This document shows, piece by piece, positions 26,131 to 33,471 of a stretch of DNA of 40,361 nucleotides. Source of the stretch: Clostridia bacterium. Its GTDB lineage: Bacteria > Bacillota_A > Clostridia > Christensenellales > Aristaeellaceae. A model generated the notes under the pieces. The model worked only from the letters and a program-made list of their open reading frames with translations. It was not told where the DNA came from and ran no database searches. The DNA is taken from assembly GCA_017432405.1 (NCBI GenBank), contig JAFRJF010000278.1, positions 1-40,361 on the forward strand. Reading direction: 5' to 3'. The translations under genes were made by a program, and so were the position numbers. Positions within the stretch are counted from its first letter, which is position 1. Each line of letters begins with the position of its first letter.

Positions 26131-27651
26131 ATGGCGGGCAAGGTTTGGCTGGTCGGGGCCGGCCCCGGTGACGTGGGCCTGATGACGCTGAAGGGCCGGG
26201 AGGTGCTTTCCCGGGCAGAGGTCGTGGTCTACGACGCCCTGGTGTCGGACGGTGTGCTGGGGCTGATCCCGGAGGGCGCAAAGCTGATCTATGCGGGCAA
26301 GCGCTCCGGCAACCACTATCTCAAGCAGGAGGAAACGAACAAGGTCCTGCTGGAGGAGGCGCTCAACGGCAAGCGGGTGGTGCGCCTCAAGGGCGGCGAC
26401 CCGTTCGTGTTCGGGCGGGGCGGCGAGGAGCTGGAGCTGCTGGTACAGCACGGCATACCCTTTGAGATCGTGCCGGGGGTCACCAGCGCCTTCGCGGTGC
26501 CGGCCTACAACGGCATCCCGGTGACCCACAGGGATTACTGCTCCAGCGTGCACATCGTCACAGGACACCGCCGGGCCGACCACAGCTACGACATCGACTT
26601 CGGGGCGCTGGTGCGCACGAAGGGGACCCTCGTCTTCCTGATGGGCATCGCCGCGCTGCCGGACCTGATGAAGGGCCTGCTGGCGGCGGGCATGGACCCG
26701 GACATGCCGGCGGCGGTGCTGGAGCGGGGCACCACATCGAAGCAGCGCCGGGTGAGCGCCACGGTGGGTACGCTGGAAAGGGTGTGTTCGGAGAGGGTCA
26801 TCCGGACCCCGGCGATCATCGTCGTGGGGAAGGTGTGCGCTCTCGCGGACACCTTTGGCTGGGCGGAGAAGCGGCCCCTGGCGGGCGTGAAGGTATTGGT
26901 GACCCGCCCCCGGGCGCTGGTCTCCACGCTGGCGGACCTGCTGCGGGAAAGGGGCGCGGAGGTTCTGGAGCTGCCAGCCATACGCACCGTGCCGGTGAAG
27001 GACATGTCGCCGGTGGACGCGGCCATCGAAACGCTTTCAAGGGGCGGCTTCGACTGGCTGGCGTTCACCAGTCCCAGCGGCGTGGACATCTTCCTTGAGC
27101 GGCTGATCGCGCTTCACGACCTGCGGGCGCTGGCGGGCGTAAAGCTGGCGGCCATCGGGCAGGGCACCCGGAAGGCGCTGCTCAAATATGGCCTGCGGGC
27201 GGATTTTATGCCCTCGGTCTACGACGGCGAGACCCTGGGCCGGGAGCTGCGGGCGGTCTGTGCGCCGGGTTCCCGCATCCTCATTCCCCGGGCGGCCATC
27301 GGCAACCCTGAATTGACTGGGGAATTGGAGAAGGGCGATAGCCTGACCGTCACCGACGTGGCCACCTACGACACGGAATACGCGGCCAGCGACGTGATCG
27401 ACGAGCGCGGGGAGATCGAACGCGATGAAATAGATTTCGCAGTGTTCACCAGCGCCTCCACGGTGCGGGGCTTTGCCGCCGCCGTGCCGGACGTGGATTT
27501 CACAAGGGTCAACGCCGTCTGCATCGGCAACCAGACCGCCGCCGAGGCGCAGAAGCGCGGCATGCGCACGTGGACCGCCCGGAAGGCGACGCTGGAGGCG
27601 CTGGCGGAGGCCGTGGAGGAAGCGGCGGGGGAAATGAGGAATGAGGAATGA
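26131..27651 (+). CDS. cobA-hemD: Fused uroporphyrinogen-III C-methyltransferase / uroporphyrinogen-III synthase
   Basis: 506 residues in two enzymes. Residues 1-245 are the SAM-dependent methyltransferase that makes precorrin-2: VWLVGAGPGDVGLMTLKG, YDALVS, VVRLKGGDPFVFGRGGEE and PGVTSAFAVPAYNGIPVTHR. Residues 250-500 are the HemD cyclase: VLVTRPRA, DWLAFTSPSGVDIF, AIGQGTRKAL, TYDTEY and VFTSASTVRGF. The fusion is common in Clostridia. The last codons (GEMRNEE then TGA) are made of the heptamer repeat at 27634-27660, so the native C-terminus may have been altered by that repeat. Confidence 0.97.
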   Translation: MAGKVWLVGAGPGDVGLMTLKGREVLSRAEVVVYDALVSDGVLGLIPEGAKLIYAGKRSGNHYLKQEETNKVLLEEALNGKRVVRLKGGDPFVFGRGGEELELLVQHGIPFEIVPGVTSAFAVPAYNGIPVTHRDYCSSVHIVTGHRRADHSYDIDFGALVRTKGTLVFLMGIAALPDLMKGLLAAGMDPDMPAAVLERGTTSKQRRVSATVGTLERVCSERVIRTPAIIVVGKVCALADTFGWAEKRPLAGVKVLVTRPRALVSTLADLLRERGAEVLELPAIRTVPVKDMSPVDAAIETLSRGGFDWLAFTSPSGVDIFLERLIALHDLRALAGVKLAAIGQGTRKALLKYGLRADFMPSVYDGETLGRELRAVCAPGSRILIPRAAIGNPELTGELEKGDSLTVTDVATYDTEYAASDVIDERGEIERDEIDFAVFTSASTVRGFAAAVPDVDFTRVNAVCIGNQTAAEAQKRGMRTWTARKATLEALAEAVEEAAGEMRNEE

Positions 27652-27660
27652 GGAATGGAG
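27634..27660. repeat. Heptamer tandem repeat (ATGAGGA)n, copy 1
   Basis: Three exact ATGAGGA units at 27634-27654, then ATGGAG. It spans the stop codon of cobA-hemD and supplies the GGAG before the next start. Related arrays: 29274-29302, 30112-30143 and 30200-30224. Confidence 0.8.
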
Positions 27661-27668
27661 AAATGATT

Positions 27669-28364
27669 ATGAAGCGTGGAATTGCATACGGCGTGGGCGT
27701 CGGTCCCGGCGACCCGGAGCTGGTGACCTACAGGGCGGCGCGGCTGATAAGGGAAAACGACGTGATCGCCGTGCCGGGGAAGGACCCCAAGGAGGCCGTG
27801 GCCTATAGGATCGCGGCGGGCGTGGTGCCGGAGATCGCGGACAAGGAACTGGTGCCCATTTACATGCCCATGATCAAGGATCGGGAACTGATCGACAGGG
27901 AGCATCAAAAGGCCGCAAAGCTGGTGGAGGGCATACTGGATACGGGGAAAAACCTGGTGTACATCACCCTGGGCGACCCCACCGTCTATTGCACCTTCAG
28001 CTACATCCAGCACTACCTGGAGGCGGACGGATATCAGGTGGAATTGGTGCCGGGCATCAGCTCCTTCTGCGCCGCGGCGGCGCGGCTGAACCTGCCGCTG
28101 GTGGAGTGGGACGAGCAGCTGCACGTGGTGCCTGCGGTGCACAAGCTGGATCACGCGCTGGAGCAGCCCGGCACCTACGTGCTGATGAAGTCCGCCAGCC
28201 AGATGGCCGCTGTGAAGGAAATGCTCAGAAAGAGTGGTCGGAAGGTACAGATGGTGGAGAATTGCAGCATGGAGAACGAGAAGCTGTACCGAAGCCTGGA
28301 AGAGATCCCGGACGACGCGGGGTATTTCTCGCTGATCATCGCCAAGGAGAGGGAACAGGAATAG
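27669..28364 (+). CDS. cbiL: Precorrin-2 / cobalt-factor II C20-methyltransferase
   Basis: 231 residues, tetrapyrrole methylase fold. GVGVGPGDPELVTYRA at the N-terminus is the SAM-binding and family motif. YITLGDPTVYCTFSYI, VELVPGISSFCAAAARLNLPLVEWDE and ENCSMENEKLY are typical of CbiL/CobI. It methylates C20, the first step specific to corrinoids; oxygen-dependent versus anaerobic route cannot be read from this gene, but the host suggests the anaerobic (CbiL) one. I chose the ATG at 27669, 8 bases after GGAG; the ATG at 27648 overlaps the previous stop within the repeat. The stop codon lies in an 11-base direct repeat. Confidence 0.93.
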   Translation: MKRGIAYGVGVGPGDPELVTYRAARLIRENDVIAVPGKDPKEAVAYRIAAGVVPEIADKELVPIYMPMIKDRELIDREHQKAAKLVEGILDTGKNLVYITLGDPTVYCTFSYIQHYLEADGYQVELVPGISSFCAAAARLNLPLVEWDEQLHVVPAVHKLDHALEQPGTYVLMKSASQMAAVKEMLRKSGRKVQMVENCSMENEKLYRSLEEIPDDAGYFSLIIAKEREQE

Positions 28365-28414
28365 TCGGGAATCGTAGCGGCGGCAACCTGCCGCCACTCT
28401 GGAAACAGGAATAG
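28354..28414. repeat. REP-like hairpin, copy 2, between 11-base direct repeats
   Basis: The hairpin at 28373-28397 (CGTAGC, GGCGGCA-ACC-TGCCGCC, AC) matches the layout of copy 1 at 15669-15693. It is bracketed by exact direct repeats AACAGGAATAG at 28354-28364 and 28404-28414. The first of these ends with the TAG stop of cbiL. Confidence 0.65.
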
Positions 28415-28427
28415 CGGATGGAAAACC

Positions 28428-29261
28428 ATGATCGAGCTTAAAAACCTGACCAAGAAATTCGGCGACTTCACCGCCGTGGATCACCTGAGCCTGCGCATCG
28501 AAACCGGGGAGTTCTTCGGGCTGCTCGGCCCCAACGGCGCGGGCAAGACCACCACCATATCGATGATGTCCACGGTGCTGCTGCCCTCGGAGGGTGAGAT
28601 ACGGATCGACGGGCAGAAGCTGGACCGCAAGGCCAGCCAACAGAAGCGCAAGCTGGCCGTCATCACCCAGGAGTATTCCATGCGCCAGGACATGAACATG
28701 GACGAGGTCATGGAATACCAGGGGCGGCTGTACTATCTGCCGGGGAAGGTCATCAGGCAAAAGACCGACGAGCTTCTGGCGTTCGCCGGCCTGATCGACT
28801 ATCGCCACCGCACGGTGCGGCACCTCTCCGGCGGCATGAAGCGCAAGCTGATGATCTGCCGGGCGCTGATGATCGAGCCGGAGATACTGCTGCTGGACGA
28901 GCCCACGGCGGGCATGGACGCGCTTTCCCGCAGGCAGATGTGGAACCTGCTGCGACGGGTCAACGGGGATAAGATGACCATCGTGCTGACCACCCACTAC
29001 ATCGAGGAGGCCCAGGCGCTGTGTGGTCGCGTGGCCCTGATCAACCAGGGGCGGCTTCAAAAGCTGGACAGCCCGGAAAACCTGATTCGTCAGCTTGGCG
29101 CTTTCGCGGTGGACGAGACCTCGGCGGACAGCCTGGTCAGCCGATACTTTCACAACCGTGACGACGCCATCGCCTACCTGTCGAAGGCGGGCAGCGACGC
29201 GACGCTGCGGGCTACGACGCTGGAGGACGTGTTCGTGGATGTGGCGGGGAGGAAGCTGTGA
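28428..29261 (+). CDS. ABC transporter ATP-binding protein
   Basis: 277 residues. Walker A GPNGAGKTT near residue 36, a Q-loop near 80 (ITQEYSM), signature LSGGMKRKL near 133, Walker B LLLDEPTAGMD near 153 and the switch histidine in LTTHYIEEAQ. The closest general type is the DrrA/CcmA-like ABC-2 exporter ATPase. The C-terminal ATTLEDVFVDVAGRKL ending is typical of these. The partner permease follows after a repeat-filled gap of 118 bases. It is downstream of cbiL but separated by the REP hairpin, so cotranscription with the hem operon is uncertain. Substrate unknown. Confidence 0.95.
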   Translation: MIELKNLTKKFGDFTAVDHLSLRIETGEFFGLLGPNGAGKTTTISMMSTVLLPSEGEIRIDGQKLDRKASQQKRKLAVITQEYSMRQDMNMDEVMEYQGRLYYLPGKVIRQKTDELLAFAGLIDYRHRTVRHLSGGMKRKLMICRALMIEPEILLLDEPTAGMDALSRRQMWNLLRRVNGDKMTIVLTTHYIEEAQALCGRVALINQGRLQKLDSPENLIRQLGAFAVDETSADSLVSRYFHNRDDAIAYLSKAGSDATLRATTLEDVFVDVAGRKL

Positions 29262-29273
29262 GAGGGAATAATT

Positions 29274-29302
29274 TGGAATTGGGAATGAGGAATGAGGAAT
29301 GG
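29274..29302. repeat. Heptamer tandem repeat, copy 2
   Basis: GGAATTGGGAATGAGGAATG followed by AGGAATGGCGG, i.e. GGAATGA-type units with variants. It occupies the gap between the ABC ATPase and its permease. A small hairpin CGGATTT...AAATCCG follows (29319-29341). Confidence 0.75.
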
Positions 29303-29379
29303 CGGAACAAATCCTGACGGATTTGTCAAATAGAAATCCGAAGGGTTTCCACAACAATTCCTGATTTCGGAGGCATGCA

Positions 29380-30111
29380 ATGGGCATCATCACTGTACTC
29401 TGGGAAAAGTGGGTGGAGTTCAAGCGGGACTTCTACAAGATCACCGTCGCGGCGATGATCTCCCCGCTGATGTACCTGATCATATTCGGCATGGGCATAC
29501 AGACCACCTCCCACGGGGAGCCCTACCTGCACTTCCTGATCCCCGGCATCGTGGCCATGGCGACCATGACCGGCTCCTTTTCCGCCATCGCCCAGAACAT
29601 GAGCGTTCAGCGGCTGTACGAGAAGGCGCTGGACCAGATCATGGTGTCGCCGACGCCGCTGTGGCAGTTCATACTGGGCCAGGTCATCGGCGGCAGCCTG
29701 CGGGGCATGTACGCCGGCGGCATCATACTGCTGCTGACCGCGCCGATCCGAACGAACCTGATCTTCAACGGCCTCTCGATATTGATCATGTTCCTGAACG
29801 GCACGGTGTTCGCCACCATCGCGCTGGTGATGTCCTTCCTGGCCAAGAGCTATACCGATGCGCCGCGCTTTACGTCCTATATCATCATGCCGATGTCGTT
29901 TTTGTGCAACACGTTCTTCTCCACCGACCAGATGCCCTCGGGCTTTCGCCAGGTCATATCGCTGCTGCCCCTCTCCCAGGCCAGCGGCATGATCCGCGCC
30001 ATATCCAACGGCGAAGCGCCGGGCGGGTTCGGGTTCGCGGTGTTGCTGACCTACCTGGTCGTGTTCGGCGTCATTTCGGTGGTGTTCATCTATCGGAAGA
30101 AAAACCTTTAG
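29380..30111 (+). CDS. ABC-2 type transporter permease
   Basis: 243 residues with six hydrophobic segments (for example about 23-40, 55-75, 101-125, 138-160, 167-185 and 216-236). The ABC-2 family features are the LIPGIVAMATMTGSFSAI segment, EKALDQIMVSPTPLWQFILGQV, and the SFLCNTFFSTDQMPSGF loop before the last helices. It pairs with the ATPase at 28428-29261 to form an exporter. The ATG follows CGGAGG by 8 bases. Substrate unknown. Confidence 0.93.
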   Translation: MGIITVLWEKWVEFKRDFYKITVAAMISPLMYLIIFGMGIQTTSHGEPYLHFLIPGIVAMATMTGSFSAIAQNMSVQRLYEKALDQIMVSPTPLWQFILGQVIGGSLRGMYAGGIILLLTAPIRTNLIFNGLSILIMFLNGTVFATIALVMSFLAKSYTDAPRFTSYIIMPMSFLCNTFFSTDQMPSGFRQVISLLPLSQASGMIRAISNGEAPGGFGFAVLLTYLVVFGVISVVFIYRKKNL

Positions 30112-30224
30112 TATGAATGAGGAATTAGGAATGAGGAATGAATAGCGGTTCCCGTTGGGGCGATCTCCGTATCGCCCGCCAGGTTCCATGGTGAAAGATG
30201 AATGGGGAATGGGGAATGAGAATG
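30112..30224. repeat. Heptamer repeats, copies 3 and 4, with a hairpin between them
   Basis: 30112-30143 has GAATGAGGAATTAGGAATGAG-type units; 30200-30224 has three GAATGGG-type units. Between them GGGCGAT-CTCCGT-ATCGCCC forms a hairpin (30158-30177). The last array provides the GGGG that serves as ribosome site for the next gene. Confidence 0.7.
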
Positions 30225-31301
30225 CGTGTGTGTCGTGTGATGGCCCTTTTACTGGCGGCGCTGTTGCTGACGACGCCTGCGCGGGCGGTGGTGGTGTTGA
30301 AGGCTCCGAAGACAGACTGGGCCGGACGGAAGGCGAAGGCCGAAAAGGACATCCGCGAGCGCAAGGTCGGCCGCTATGGCATGGTGCCCGTCTATGGAAG
30401 GGACGTCGCCGACGGCACCTATCCGGTGAGCGTGGAATCCACCTCGGTGTTCTTCAAGATCGTCGAGGCGGAGCTGACGGTGCGCGGCGACGAGATGACG
30501 GCCAGCATCACCATAGGCAGCCGCAGCTATCTCTATGTCTACATGGGCACGGCGGCGCAGGCGGAAAATGCTTCGGAGGGGGACTGGATACCGGGGGATG
30601 GGGGAGAGCGGTTCACGGTGTTCACGATCCCCGTTCCCGCCCTCAACGCGCCCTTCGAATGCGCGGCCTACAGCAAAAACCGGCAGCTGTGGTACGACCG
30701 GCAGCTGCTCATCGACGCCTCGGCGCTTCCGGAGGATGCGCTGGCCTTTGAGCTGCCCGACTACGCCCTGGTGGAAAAGGCCGTCACCGACTTTGAGCCG
30801 GACGGCGAAGCGGTGCCGGACGCCGCCGAGGTGGAGGCGGCTGAGTCCGCGGCGCCGGAGCCGGTCGCCCTGCCGCGCCCGGACGGCGAGTACGCCATAG
30901 AGGTCAACCTCGCAGGCGGCAGCGGCAGGGCGAACGTCAGCTCGCCCACGCTGCTGACCGTGCGGGAGGGCAGGGCTTACGCCCGCCTGCTCTGGAGCAG
31001 CCCCTACTACGATTACATGGTCATCGGGAACACGATCTATGAGAACCTGACCACGGACGGCGGCAATTCCACCTTCGAAATCCCAATCACCGCGATGGAC
31101 GCCCCGATGCTGGTCGTCGCGGATACCACGGCCATGGGCGATCCACTGGAGATCGAATACACGCTGACCTTCTATTCCGAGTCCCTGGGAGACAAGAGCC
31201 AGATCCCCCAGGAGGCGGCGAAGAAGGTGTTGTATATTTCGCTGGCGATCATCGTCGTCGGCGCGGTGCTGAACCACTATGTAAAAAAGAAACGGAAATA
31301 A
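30222..31301 (+). CDS. Exported membrane-anchored protein with two related beta domains
   Basis: 359 residues. Signal peptide at 1-22 (hydrophobic, ending TPARA), a C-terminal membrane helix (about 333-351) and a basic tail VKKKRK, so it is anchored outside the cell. Two similar domains follow each other: about 60-175, starting DGTYPVSVE, and about 225-325, starting DGEYAIEVN, with ARLLWSSPYYDYMVIGN, NSTFEIPITAMD and EIEYTLTFYSESL. The second resembles cell-surface domains found beside iron or heme transport genes in Clostridia; this is from memory and weak. An Ala/Glu/Pro linker joins the domains. The start at 30222 is 7 bases after GGGG of the repeat. Confidence 0.75.
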   Translation: MRVCRVMALLLAALLLTTPARAVVVLKAPKTDWAGRKAKAEKDIRERKVGRYGMVPVYGRDVADGTYPVSVESTSVFFKIVEAELTVRGDEMTASITIGSRSYLYVYMGTAAQAENASEGDWIPGDGGERFTVFTIPVPALNAPFECAAYSKNRQLWYDRQLLIDASALPEDALAFELPDYALVEKAVTDFEPDGEAVPDAAEVEAAESAAPEPVALPRPDGEYAIEVNLAGGSGRANVSSPTLLTVREGRAYARLLWSSPYYDYMVIGNTIYENLTTDGGNSTFEIPITAMDAPMLVVADTTAMGDPLEIEYTLTFYSESLGDKSQIPQEAAKKVLYISLAIIVVGAVLNHYVKKKRK

Positions 31302-31306
31302 AAGCC

Positions 31307-31993
31307 GTGTCTGACTGGATGTCCGGAAAGCGGGTGACGGAGGGCCCCATCGTTCCGGTGCTGCTCTCGTTCGCGCTGCCCGTATTGCTGCAGCAGCTGC
31401 TTCAGGAGCTGTTCAACATCACCGATTGCATGGTGGTCGGCCACTTCGCGGGGGAATATGCCCTCGCCGCGACCGGCGTCGCGGGGTTGGTGCTGTCCAT
31501 ACTGATCAACTTCTTCATCGGATTTTCATCCGGGATCAGCGGCATCGCCTCCCGCCTGTTCGGTGCCCGCGACGATCGGGCACTGAAGCGCACCGTCAAC
31601 GCCCTGTTCCGCCTGGTCGTTATCACGGGCATCTGCCTGTCCGCCGTCGGCTTTGCGGCGGCAAGGACCGTGCTCCTGCTGATGCACAGCCCGCCGGAGG
31701 TCATGCCCCAGGCCGCGCAGTATCTGCGCATCTGCGTCTGCGGGCTGGCGGCCCAGATGGTCTATAACGTGGGGGCCGCTTTCCTGCGTGCCATCGGGGA
31801 CACGCGCACACCGCTGTTCTTCTACCTGATCTGAGCCCTGTGCAATCTGCTGCTGGACGCGCTGCTGGTCATCGGCCTGCGCATGGGCGTTGCCGGGGCG
31901 GCCTTCGCCACGCTGGCGTCCCAATGGCTGCTGGCCATGCTGATCACGGCGCATATGACCCGGCTGGACACCGCCTTTGCGTTGAACTGTTGA
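31307..31993 (+). pseudogene. MATE-family efflux transporter, broken and truncated
   Basis: Starts with GTG at 31307 and reads as a MATE transporter: GPIVPVLLSFALPVLLQQLL, DCMVVGHFAGEYALAA, FFIGFSSGISGIASRLFGARD and GAAFLRAIGDTRTPLFFYLI. A TGA at 31832 interrupts the frame. The same frame then continues with family-like ALCNLLLDALLVIGLRMGVAGAAFATLAS until a second stop at 31991. About 228 of the usual 450 codons remain; the C-terminal half is absent. The C-terminal end is where the promoter of the next gene begins. A functional product is unlikely. Confidence 0.88.
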
Positions 31994-32018
31994 CATCACG
32001 TCAGGAATGGTGTATACT
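31990..32018 (+). promoter_or_regulatory. Promoter of the aldo/keto reductase operon
   Basis: TTGACA (31990-31995), 17 bases, TATACT (32013-32018). A near-consensus promoter whose -35 overlaps the last codons of the MATE remnant. Confidence 0.85.
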
Positions 32019-32045
32019 AATATTACTGACATGGTGTCAATATTA
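32018..32045. promoter_or_regulatory. Putative operator of the aldo/keto reductase operon
   Basis: TGACA-TGG-TGTCA (32027-32039) is a perfect inner palindrome, flanked by TAATATT on the left and AATATTA on the right. It starts at the end of the -10 and covers the expected transcription start, a repressor position. No regulator gene is adjacent. Confidence 0.55.
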
Positions 32046-32073
32046 TATATCCATCTGGAGGTTGAGGCCAACC

Positions 32074-33111
32074 ATGAAATACACGCGACTTGGAAGCAGC
32101 GCGCTGAACGTCTCCCGCATCTGCATGGGCTGCATGGGCTTTGGCGACGCCGGACAGGGACAGCACGGCTGGACGCTGGACGAGGAGCATTCGCGGCAGA
32201 TCATCAAACGCGGCCTGGAGCTGGGAGTCAACTTCTATGATACCGCCATCGCCTACCAGTCCGGCACCAGCGAGCAGTACGTGGGCCGGGCGCTGCGGGA
32301 TTTCGCCAAACGCGACGAGGTGGTGGTGGCGACCAAGTTCCTGCCCAGGACGCAGGACGAGATCGAGGCCGGCGTCACCGGCCAGCAGCACATCGAACGG
32401 ATGCTGAACAGGAGCCTTGAAAACCTGGGCATGGACTACGTGGACCTGTACATCTACCACATGTGGGACTGGCAGACGCCCATAGAGGACATACTGGACG
32501 GCCTGAACCGCCAGGTGAAGGCGGGCAAGGCGCGGTATATCGGCATCTCCAACTGCTTCGCCTGGCAGCTTTGCAAGGCCAACGCCATCGCCGAGCGGGA
32601 GGGCTGGGCAAGGTTTGTGTCGGTGCAGGGCCACTACAACCTGATCTTCCGGGAGGAGGAGCGGGAAATGGTGCCCTATTGTGACGAGGAGAACATCGCC
32701 CTGACGCCCTACAGCGCCCTGGCTTCGGGCAGGCTGGCCCGCAAGCCGGGGGAGACGAGCAACCGCATGGAAAAGGACGCCTATGCCCACTTCAAGTACG
32801 ACGCCACGAAGGCGCAGGACGACGTCATCATCGACCGCGTGGCGGAGCTGGCCCAAAAGCGGGGCGTCAGCATGACGGAGGTCTCGCTGGCGTGGCTGCT
32901 GACCAAGGTGACCGCGCCGGTGGTTGGCGCGACGAAGTTCCACCACATCGAAGGCGCGGCGAAGGCCGTGGACCTTGAACTGACGGACGAGGAAACAGCG
33001 TATCTCGAAGCGCCCTACGCGCCGCATCCGCTGGCGGGCGTCATGGCCCAGAACAAGCCCGCGAACGCAAAGGAAAAGCACGTGTGGACGACCGGAAATC
33101 AAAAAATATAA
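32074..33111 (+). CDS. Aldo/keto reductase
   Basis: 345 residues, NADPH-dependent oxidoreductase of the AKR superfamily. Catalytic tetrad D56 and Y61 (NFYDTAIAYQ), K88 (ATKF) and H129 (IYHMWD). Closest by memory to the YajO/GSP69-like general aldehyde reductases; KYTRLGSSALNVSRICMGCMGFGD is the usual N-terminus. The frame is open upstream to 31840, but the ATG at 32074 follows GGAGG (12 bases) and lies after the promoter. It is followed at 14 bases by a CMD-family protein, and the group resembles the reductase/flavodoxin/CMD clusters common in Firmicutes. Confidence 0.95.
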   Translation: MKYTRLGSSALNVSRICMGCMGFGDAGQGQHGWTLDEEHSRQIIKRGLELGVNFYDTAIAYQSGTSEQYVGRALRDFAKRDEVVVATKFLPRTQDEIEAGVTGQQHIERMLNRSLENLGMDYVDLYIYHMWDWQTPIEDILDGLNRQVKAGKARYIGISNCFAWQLCKANAIAEREGWARFVSVQGHYNLIFREEEREMVPYCDEENIALTPYSALASGRLARKPGETSNRMEKDAYAHFKYDATKAQDDVIIDRVAELAQKRGVSMTEVSLAWLLTKVTAPVVGATKFHHIEGAAKAVDLELTDEETAYLEAPYAPHPLAGVMAQNKPANAKEKHVWTTGNQKI

Positions 33112-33125
33112 GGAGTGGTTTCAAC

Positions 33126-33458
33126 ATGAAGGAGAAGATCACACAGACTGCCGGTCGGCAGCAGCTGGGCGAATTTGCGCCGATGTTCGCGCACCTCAAC
33201 GACGACGTGCTCTTCGGGGAGGTCTGGAACGAGGAGGCCATCGACGTCAAGACGAAGTGCATCGTCACCGTGGTTTCCCTGATGGCCTCGGGCATCACCG
33301 ATTCGTCCCTCGGCTACCATCTGCAGAATGCAAAGGCCCACGGCGTGACGAAGAAAGAGATCGCCGCCATCATCACCCATGCCACGATGTACGTGGGCTG
33401 GCCCAAGGGCTGGGCGGTGTTCCGCCTGGCAAAAGAGATCTGGAACGAACAGGAATAG
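33126..33458 (+). CDS. Carboxymuconolactone decarboxylase (CMD/AhpD) family protein
   Basis: 110 residues, a normal length. The core [47 protein letters not shown] is the family pattern. There is one conserved Cys (in KCIVTV) and the distal His; the AhpD CxxC redox pair is missing, so peroxidase activity is unlikely and a decarboxylase-like or unknown role is more plausible. AAGGAG precedes the ATG. Cotranscribed with the aldo/keto reductase. Confidence 0.92.
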   Translation: MKEKITQTAGRQQLGEFAPMFAHLNDDVLFGEVWNEEAIDVKTKCIVTVVSLMASGITDSSLGYHLQNAKAHGVTKKEIAAIITHATMYVGWPKGWAVFRLAKEIWNEQE

Positions 33459-33471
33459 GGGAGGACAGAGC

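Noticed and set aside
31832..31834. In-frame TGA in the MATE gene read as selenocysteine
   Set aside because: MATE proteins are not selenoproteins, no SECIS-like hairpin is seen just downstream, and the gene is truncated anyway.
31840..32073. Upstream extension of the aldo/keto reductase frame
   Set aside because: It runs through the MATE remnant and the promoter. The family N-terminus begins at 32074.
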